From UBA5026 sp949065595 (GTDB lineage: Bacteria > Bacillota_I > Bacilli_A > RF39 > UBA660): a DNA stretch of 64,000 nt. Below, piece by piece: positions 59,047 through 64,000 of the stretch (within the stretch, counting starts at the first letter, position 1; every line of letters begins with the position of its first letter). The stretch spans positions 60,182 to 124,181 of the forward strand of contig CARSXK010000001.1 in assembly GCA_949065595.1 (NCBI GenBank), in the 5' to 3' direction. The position numbers and the translations under genes are program-made. A model generated the notes under the pieces. The model saw only the letters and a list, made by a program, of their open reading frames with translations. It searched no databases and was not told where the DNA came from.

Positions 59047-59841
59047 ATGAATAGCATTCAGATTGAAAATTTGACCTATGAACCTTTATTTTATCATTTG
59101 AATCTAGAGGTACGGAAAGGTAGCTTTTTGTCACTCATTGGTCGAAATGGATGTGGGAAAAGTGTTCTTGCCAAAATATTGGTAGGTTTAATTTCAACAG
59201 AGGGCGCTGTTTTCATTGATGGCTTTCCAGTAAACCAAAAAAATAAAAAACAAATCCGAAAAAAAATAGGAATCGTTTTTGAAAACCCTGATAGTAATTT
59301 TGTCGCTGAAACACCTAGAGAAGATATGACTTCTTTTTTAAGAAATATAGGATTTTCAGAAACTAAAATAAAAAAGCAGATTATGGAAGTTTCAGAACAA
59401 TTTGGCATCACAGAATTATTGGATTATTCCATTTCTAATTTGAGTGGTGGAGAAAAGCAAGTCATCGCACTTGCGACTGTAACGCTTCATAAGCCATCTA
59501 TACTTATTTTAGATGACGCTTTTTCTATGATGGATGGAGTTACCAAAGAAAAAATGATAAAAATAGTCAAAAAAATAAATCGAGAAGAGAATATGACTGT
59601 GATTCAAATTACCCATGATATGGATGATACTCTATATGGAAATGAGATTGCGATTATCGATGAAAATAAGGTTATAATACATGATAAAAAGGAAAAAGTA
59701 TATTCGGAAGAAAAGATACTCAAAAAAGCAGGAATTGAACTTCCTTTTATGGCTTCCTTATCTTTGAAACTGCAGTTTTATGGACTAATCGATTCTATAA
59801 TTTTGGATATGGATAAAATGGTGAATGTATTATGGAAATAA
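59047..59841 (+). CDS. ecfA1: ECF transporter ATPase EcfA1, atypical active site
   Basis: First ATPase of the energy-coupling factor module for vitamin/cofactor uptake, 264 aa. Walker A is GRNGCGKS and the ABC signature is canonical (LSGGEKQ). The Walker B end reads LILDDAFS, with Asp in place of the catalytic Glu, and the Q-loop reads VFENPDSNF with Glu in place of Gln. The H-loop (ITHDMDD) is intact. I use ATG 59047; its ribosome site is weak (GGTGGGTGG). It overlaps ecfA2 by 10 bases. Confidence 0.9.
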   Translation: MNSIQIENLTYEPLFYHLNLEVRKGSFLSLIGRNGCGKSVLAKILVGLISTEGAVFIDGFPVNQKNKKQIRKKIGIVFENPDSNFVAETPREDMTSFLRNIGFSETKIKKQIMEVSEQFGITELLDYSISNLSGGEKQVIALATVTLHKPSILILDDAFSMMDGVTKEKMIKIVKKINREENMTVIQITHDMDDTLYGNEIAIIDENKVIIHDKKEKVYSEEKILKKAGIELPFMASLSLKLQFYGLIDSIILDMDKMVNVLWK

Positions 59842-60683
59842 AATTGAATGATGTCAGTTATACTTATAATAAAGTAAATTATCAAAAAAAAGAAGTTTTA
59901 AAAGACATTAATTTATCATTTATGGAAGGTAAAATTACAGGCATTGTTGGAAAAAGTGGAAGTGGGAAAACAACCATGGTAGAGCTAATCGATGCTTTAT
60001 TATTACCAAATAGTGGAAATATTCAAGTTGGAAATTTTGTCATTGAACAAAATCAAAAAATAAAAAATATCAATGAGCTTCGTTTTCAAGTTGGGCTTGT
60101 CTTTCAGTTTCCTGAAGATCAAATATTCAACCATACAGTAAAAGAAGAATTAGAAATGGGTCTTAAATTATATCAATATAAGATAGCGCAAATGGAACAA
60201 AGAACATTAGATGCGTTAAAAATGGTCGGATTAAATGCCTCTTATTTAGATAAAAATCCATTTCAATTAAGTCATGGGGAAAAACGAAAAATTGCGATTG
60301 CGTCTATTTTAATGCTCAATCCAAGTGTCCTTATTTTAGATGAACCAACCATTGGGTTGGATGCAGAGAGTAAACGAAATTTTGCCAAACTCATTCGTAT
60401 GTTAAAAAATCGCTTTCATAAAACCATTATTATTGTCAGCCATGATACTGATTTTTTACTTCCATTGGTAGATCATGTAGTTGTATTACATGATAAACAT
60501 GTCGTAATGGAAGGTGATAAGTATACAGTATTTAAAGAAGTGAAAAAACTAAAACAGTATGGTGTAAAAGTACCACAATTAATTGCGTTTTCGGATAAAG
60601 TTCTTCGTAAAAAGGGAGTTAAAATTGGATATCGAGATGAAATCAATGATTTAATGAAGGATATATATCGATATGTTAAATAG
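59832..60683 (+). CDS. ecfA2: ECF transporter ATPase EcfA2
   Basis: Second ATPase of the ECF module, 283 aa. Walker A GKSGSGKTT, Q-loop VFQFPEDQIF and Walker B LILDEPTIGLD are canonical. The ABC signature is LSHGEKR, with His replacing the second Gly. It overlaps both ecfA1 and ecfT, so the three subunits are made together. The C-terminal domain typical of EcfA2 is present. Confidence 0.93.
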   Translation: MEIKLNDVSYTYNKVNYQKKEVLKDINLSFMEGKITGIVGKSGSGKTTMVELIDALLLPNSGNIQVGNFVIEQNQKIKNINELRFQVGLVFQFPEDQIFNHTVKEELEMGLKLYQYKIAQMEQRTLDALKMVGLNASYLDKNPFQLSHGEKRKIAIASILMLNPSVLILDEPTIGLDAESKRNFAKLIRMLKNRFHKTIIIVSHDTDFLLPLVDHVVVLHDKHVVMEGDKYTVFKEVKKLKQYGVKVPQLIAFSDKVLRKKGVKIGYRDEINDLMKDIYRYVK

Positions 60684-61428
60684 TATTACCATTGGTAAGT
60701 ACTGTTATGGAACTTCTTTCATCCATAGGTGGAATCCTATTTGTAAGTTGCTCTGTAGTCTTATGTATATTCTATTTGTTTTTATGGTTAATCAATGGAT
60801 ACAGGTATGTCTTTTTACCTTGTTTTTATTGGTATTGCTTTTTTTTAGTCAATTTTCTTGTTTCCACTATTTCAAACCAGTATGGAATCTTCGCTATATG
60901 ATATTGATACTGCTTTTCTTTTATTTTCTTTTAGGAATTCCCTTTGATCAAAGCTTTTTATTGATATGGAAAATAGTGGTTGTTATTTTATATAGTACAA
61001 TGATTCTTTATACCACCCCAATTGGGGATTTGACTTATGCGATTACTGTTCTTTTTTATCCATTATCTTGGCTTGGGATTCCTATTATATTGATGTCTCA
61101 CATGATTGGACTTTCTCTTTCTTTTTTACCCAATTTGATGGAACAAACAAGGAAAATCTTGAAATCACTTACTGTAAGAGGAATGGATTATAAGCATTTA
61201 CATTTTAGACAAAAAATAAAGATATGGAAAATGATTTTATTTCCTTTAATGGGTAATTCTTTACGCTATGCTGATATGGTTGCAGAAACAATGGAAGTAA
61301 GACTATATTCTATCAATCAAAAACCTTTTTTCCGAAAGGTGTCGGTTGAATTTTGGGATGTACTGGGATTCATTTTACATTTGTGTCTTTGTTTGTATGG
61401 AGGGATTATATTATGCGGTATTTCATGA
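60673..61428 (+). CDS. ecfT: ECF transporter transmembrane protein EcfT
   Basis: Membrane scaffold that binds the EcfA pair and exchangeable S components. The 251-aa protein has about six hydrophobic helices and starts ITIGKYCYGTSFIHRWNPICK. The two ATPase-coupling motifs (consensus Ala-Arg-Gly) appear as TVRGMDYKH and EVRLYS, both altered but in the right places. No S-component gene is in the window. It overlaps truA by 16 bases. Confidence 0.9.
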   Translation: MLNSITIGKYCYGTSFIHRWNPICKLLCSLMYILFVFMVNQWIQVCLFTLFLLVLLFFSQFSCFHYFKPVWNLRYMILILLFFYFLLGIPFDQSFLLIWKIVVVILYSTMILYTTPIGDLTYAITVLFYPLSWLGIPIILMSHMIGLSLSFLPNLMEQTRKILKSLTVRGMDYKHLHFRQKIKIWKMILFPLMGNSLRYADMVAETMEVRLYSINQKPFFRKVSVEFWDVLGFILHLCLCLYGGIILCGIS

Positions 61429-62162
61429 CATTTTCATATGATGGGACTCATTTTAGTGGGTATCAAAAGCAACCAAGTGGTAGAACAGTACAAGAAGAAC
61501 TAGAAAAACAATTGACCAAATTACAAAGTAATCAAAAGGTTATATTACATGCTTCTGGGAGAACGGATGCTCATGTTCATGCTTATGCTCAAAAAGCCCA
61601 TTTTGATTTTGAAGGAAATATGGATGTCAATCGAATGAAAAATTCTTTGAATCAATTATTACCAGCAGATATTTATGTTATTGGTATCGAACAAGTGAGT
61701 GATACATTTCATGCGCGTTTTGATGTGAAAGCAAAGGAGTATGTTTATCAAATTAATATGGGTGAATATAATCCCTTTGAACGAAATTATGTATACCAAT
61801 ATAACCAAAGATTAGATGTTTCTAAAATAGTGTCTGCATTACACAATTTAGAAGGGACCCATAATTTTAAAGCATTTACAAAAGTAGATGAAGAAAAAGA
61901 AAGTTATGAGAGAACCATTTATAGAACCAATTTACATTGTGAAAATAATTTACTTGTCATTTCATTTTTAGGAAATGGTTTTTTAAGATATATGGTAAGA
62001 AATATGGTTGGAACTTTAATCGAAATTGGTGAAGGGAAAAGAAAATGTGAAGATATTAAGACAATATTAGAATCAAAAGATCGCAAACAAGCAGGAAAAA
62101 CAGCACCACCAGAAGGATTGTATTTGAAAAATGTATATTATGAGGCGGTGAATGAATCATGA
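61413..62162 (+). CDS. truA: tRNA pseudouridine(38-40) synthase
   Basis: Makes pseudouridine in the anticodon arm. The 249-aa protein starts MRYFMTFSYDGTHFSGYQKQ; the catalytic Asp lies in SGRTDAHVHA; FLRYMVRNMVGTL and APPEGLYLKNVYY are later motifs. ATG 61413 lies inside ecfT behind GGAGGG; the longer frame overlaps ecfT coding further and is not conserved. Ends with an ATGA overlap to the next gene. Confidence 0.97.
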   Translation: MRYFMTFSYDGTHFSGYQKQPSGRTVQEELEKQLTKLQSNQKVILHASGRTDAHVHAYAQKAHFDFEGNMDVNRMKNSLNQLLPADIYVIGIEQVSDTFHARFDVKAKEYVYQINMGEYNPFERNYVYQYNQRLDVSKIVSALHNLEGTHNFKAFTKVDEEKESYERTIYRTNLHCENNLLVISFLGNGFLRYMVRNMVGTLIEIGEGKRKCEDIKTILESKDRKQAGKTAPPEGLYLKNVYYEAVNES

Positions 62163-63904
62163 AGGGATACAGTGTAACTGTTCATCATTTGTGTAAAATA
62201 GTTAAGAATAAAAGGCAATATAAAGAGATATTGCATGACACTAGTTTTGAGGTAAAATCAGGAGAATTTGTCGCAATTATTGGTTGTTCAGGAGCGGGAA
62301 AAACAACCCTTATGAATTTAATGAGTGGGTATTCTAGTGTATCATCAGGGCAGATATTCATCAATGATGTCGATGTATCGAAAGAGTATGGCAACATGAA
62401 AGGAAATGTTGCGTATGTACCCCAAAGAGAGATATTACATGATGTACTAACATTGAAAGAAACATTATATTATGCAATGCAGCTTAGAATTCCCAATATA
62501 ACCAAAGAGCAAAAGGAACAAAGATTGATTGAGCTTCTTACAATGTTAGAGTTAGAAGGTAGAGAAAATACTAAAATTAAGAATCTTTCTGGTGGTGAAA
62601 AAAAACGGACAGCAATTGCAATGGAATTGTTGAATCAGCCTAAACTTTTTTTGTTAGATGAACCAACCAGTGGACTTGATTCTAATATCGAGAAGAAAAT
62701 TATGAAAAAGTTACGACAATTATCGAATGATGGCCAAACAATTGTTATGACAGCACATACGATATCTAATTTATATATGTGTGATAAAGTTATTGTAATG
62801 GGACAAAATGGTAAAATTTGTTATTGTGGTAACTATGAAGGAATATTCGATTATTTTGGAATTGAAGATTTTATTGATGTCTATGATGTGTTAAAAAATG
62901 ATACAGATGTTTATTATGAAAAGTATTGCCATTTTGTAAAGGAGAGGGAACCTGTTGTACAAGATGTGTTAAATAAAAAGAAAACAGTAGGGATTTGGAA
63001 GCAAACTGGTGTTTTAACCAAACGGAATCTCAATATGATATGGAATCATAAGATGTGGTTATTGTTACTATTGTTAGAAGCACCAATGTTTGGAATTTTG
63101 ATTTGTTTGGTATCGCCTCAAGATGGGATGACAAGGTATCGCGATGCATTAATGGGATTGGAAGCCTTTACATTAGCAGCAACATGGTTAGGGACGTTTA
63201 ATTCTGCACAGGAAGTTGTCAAAGAACGACATATTATTAAAAAAGAATATATGTCAGGGATGCATTTTATATCCTATTTATTGTCCAAATTGTTGGTTAT
63301 GATACTTCTTTGCCTTTATCAAACGTTTGTAATTGTTACAATTGTTTATAATCACTTAAATCCTTTTCCTTCTGATTCATTATTTGTTTCTCCCTATATA
63401 GGATATCTGATTACTTATTTTTTAGTTACCTTTGGGGCTTGTATGACAGGAATTTTTATTTCCTCTATAGCACGTGATCGAGAAACGACTTTAATCATTA
63501 CGCCTCTTTATATGGCAACACAATTGCTCTTTTCTGGTGGTTTTGTAGCATTCAATTGGATATCTGAAAAAATCTCTTTCTTTGTGATTGGAAGATGGAG
63601 TATGGAAGGATTTGGTATTGTTACTAATATGGAGGCTATTGCGCATGGAAAGTATGTTTCGCTTGATTTAAGTCAAATAGATTTGATGCACTTGGGTGAT
63701 TCGTTTTTGACATATTTCAATCAATTCAAAGATGGATTCTCTGAATTATTTATGAATTATTATTTTTTAGATCATGCACAAACCTATTATTCTTTTACTG
63801 GTGGACATCTATTATTTGTATGGGGAATTTTACTTTTTACGGCGATTATTTTTATTGGTTTTAGTATTTTGGCAGTGAAAAAATCAATTTTAAGGAAAGA
63901 ATAA
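62159..63904 (+). CDS. ABCG-like half transporter (ATPase fused to membrane domain)
   Basis: A 581-aa ABC transporter with the reverse (ATPase first) order of the ABCG/White group. ATPase domain, residues about 5-230: Walker A GCSGAGKTT, signature LSGGEKKR, Walker B LFLLDEPTSGLD, H-loop TAHTISN. Residues about 280-580 form an ABC2-type membrane domain with about six helices, and a C-terminal loop of varied sequence before the last helix. It would dimerise to export an unknown substrate (lipid, drug or other). It starts inside truA (ATGA). Confidence 0.88.
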   Translation: MKGYSVTVHHLCKIVKNKRQYKEILHDTSFEVKSGEFVAIIGCSGAGKTTLMNLMSGYSSVSSGQIFINDVDVSKEYGNMKGNVAYVPQREILHDVLTLKETLYYAMQLRIPNITKEQKEQRLIELLTMLELEGRENTKIKNLSGGEKKRTAIAMELLNQPKLFLLDEPTSGLDSNIEKKIMKKLRQLSNDGQTIVMTAHTISNLYMCDKVIVMGQNGKICYCGNYEGIFDYFGIEDFIDVYDVLKNDTDVYYEKYCHFVKEREPVVQDVLNKKKTVGIWKQTGVLTKRNLNMIWNHKMWLLLLLLEAPMFGILICLVSPQDGMTRYRDALMGLEAFTLAATWLGTFNSAQEVVKERHIIKKEYMSGMHFISYLLSKLLVMILLCLYQTFVIVTIVYNHLNPFPSDSLFVSPYIGYLITYFLVTFGACMTGIFISSIARDRETTLIITPLYMATQLLFSGGFVAFNWISEKISFFVIGRWSMEGFGIVTNMEAIAHGKYVSLDLSQIDLMHLGDSFLTYFNQFKDGFSELFMNYYFLDHAQTYYSFTGGHLLFVWGILLFTAIIFIGFSILAVKKSILRKE

Positions 63905-63945
63905 TGTAAAACGTCAATAATTCGTTTCAAAAAGGCATATTTTTG

Positions 63946-64000
63946 TGTCAAATTTTCTTGAAAATGTCAGAAAAATCATTTTGAGAAAATGTCAGTAGAG
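63946..64000. repeat. Short direct repeats at the window end
   Basis: GAAAATGTCAG occurs at 63960-63970 and 63985-63995, preceded by TGTCAAATTTTCTTG starting at 63946. Repeated short words next to TGTCA are seen at ends of some insertion sequences (for example IS21-type), but the element itself, if any, lies beyond the window. Confidence 0.35.

Noticed and set aside
1..64000. CRISPR arrays, rRNA and tRNA genes, complete insertion sequences
   Set aside because: No regularly spaced repeats, rRNA signature sequences, tRNA T-arm patterns with cloverleaf context, or intact transposase genes were found by reading both strands.

Overview
This is an AT-rich chromosomal segment from a low-GC member of the Bacillota (class Bacilli sensu lato; the gene order and small gene set suggest an Erysipelotrichia/RF39-like gut lineage, but that placement is inference). 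Nearly all genes lie on the + strand, as expected for the leading strand of an origin-proximal arm. No rRNA, tRNA or CRISPR array was seen.

Layout. (1) 1-15.4 kb: gyrB (5' end cut by the window edge) and gyrA, then a centromere-like region with five parS sites arranged in two diverged direct repeats around the SRP RNA gene and tadA. A compact replication, repair and RNA-processing string follows: dnaX-ybaB-recR-bofA-holB-ricT-trmN6-rsmI-pth-mfd. (2) 15.4-28.8 kb: a CBS-type inorganic pyrophosphatase on the - strand, spoVT, a Met T-box leader with metG, tatD, rsmA, an unassigned - strand gene, an AGCS amino-acid/sodium symporter, ung, tilS, ftsH, a DUF2441-like gene and an XRE regulator. (3) 29-38.6 kb: parA-parB-yyzM-AbgT transporter-ychF, three membrane-protein genes, rpsF-ssb-rpsR and an IspD-like/LicD pair for cell-surface decoration. 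(4) 38.6-40.7 kb: a small variable region with an SDR gene, a broken phage-type gene and a nucleotidyltransferase. (5) 40.8-55.1 kb: the S10-spc-alpha ribosomal superoperon with secY, adk, map, infA and rpoA, but without rpmD. (6) 55.1-59 kb: an accessory insertion between rplQ and the ECF genes. (7) 59-63.9 kb: ecfA1-ecfA2-ecfT-truA and an ABCG-like transporter.

How the parts work together. ParB, encoded near 30 kb, would load at the five parS sites near 4-5 kb, and ParA would separate the origins. In Bacillus subtilis gyrBA-dnaX-recR and parAB-rpsF lie on opposite sides of oriC; here both groups are on one side and read in one direction. EcfA1/EcfA2/EcfT form the shared energising module for vitamin uptake.

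The most unusual items are a - strand lipoprotein whose body resembles EF-Tu beta-barrel domains in the order D3-D2-D3, an orphan DNA base-hypermodification family protein in the same insertion, an FtsH with a C-terminal Rho_N/SAP-like motif, an EcfA heterodimer with one apparently degenerate ATP site, the duplicated parS module, and an L3 protein with a long acidic tail. All assignments come from reading the sequence; no database search was run.
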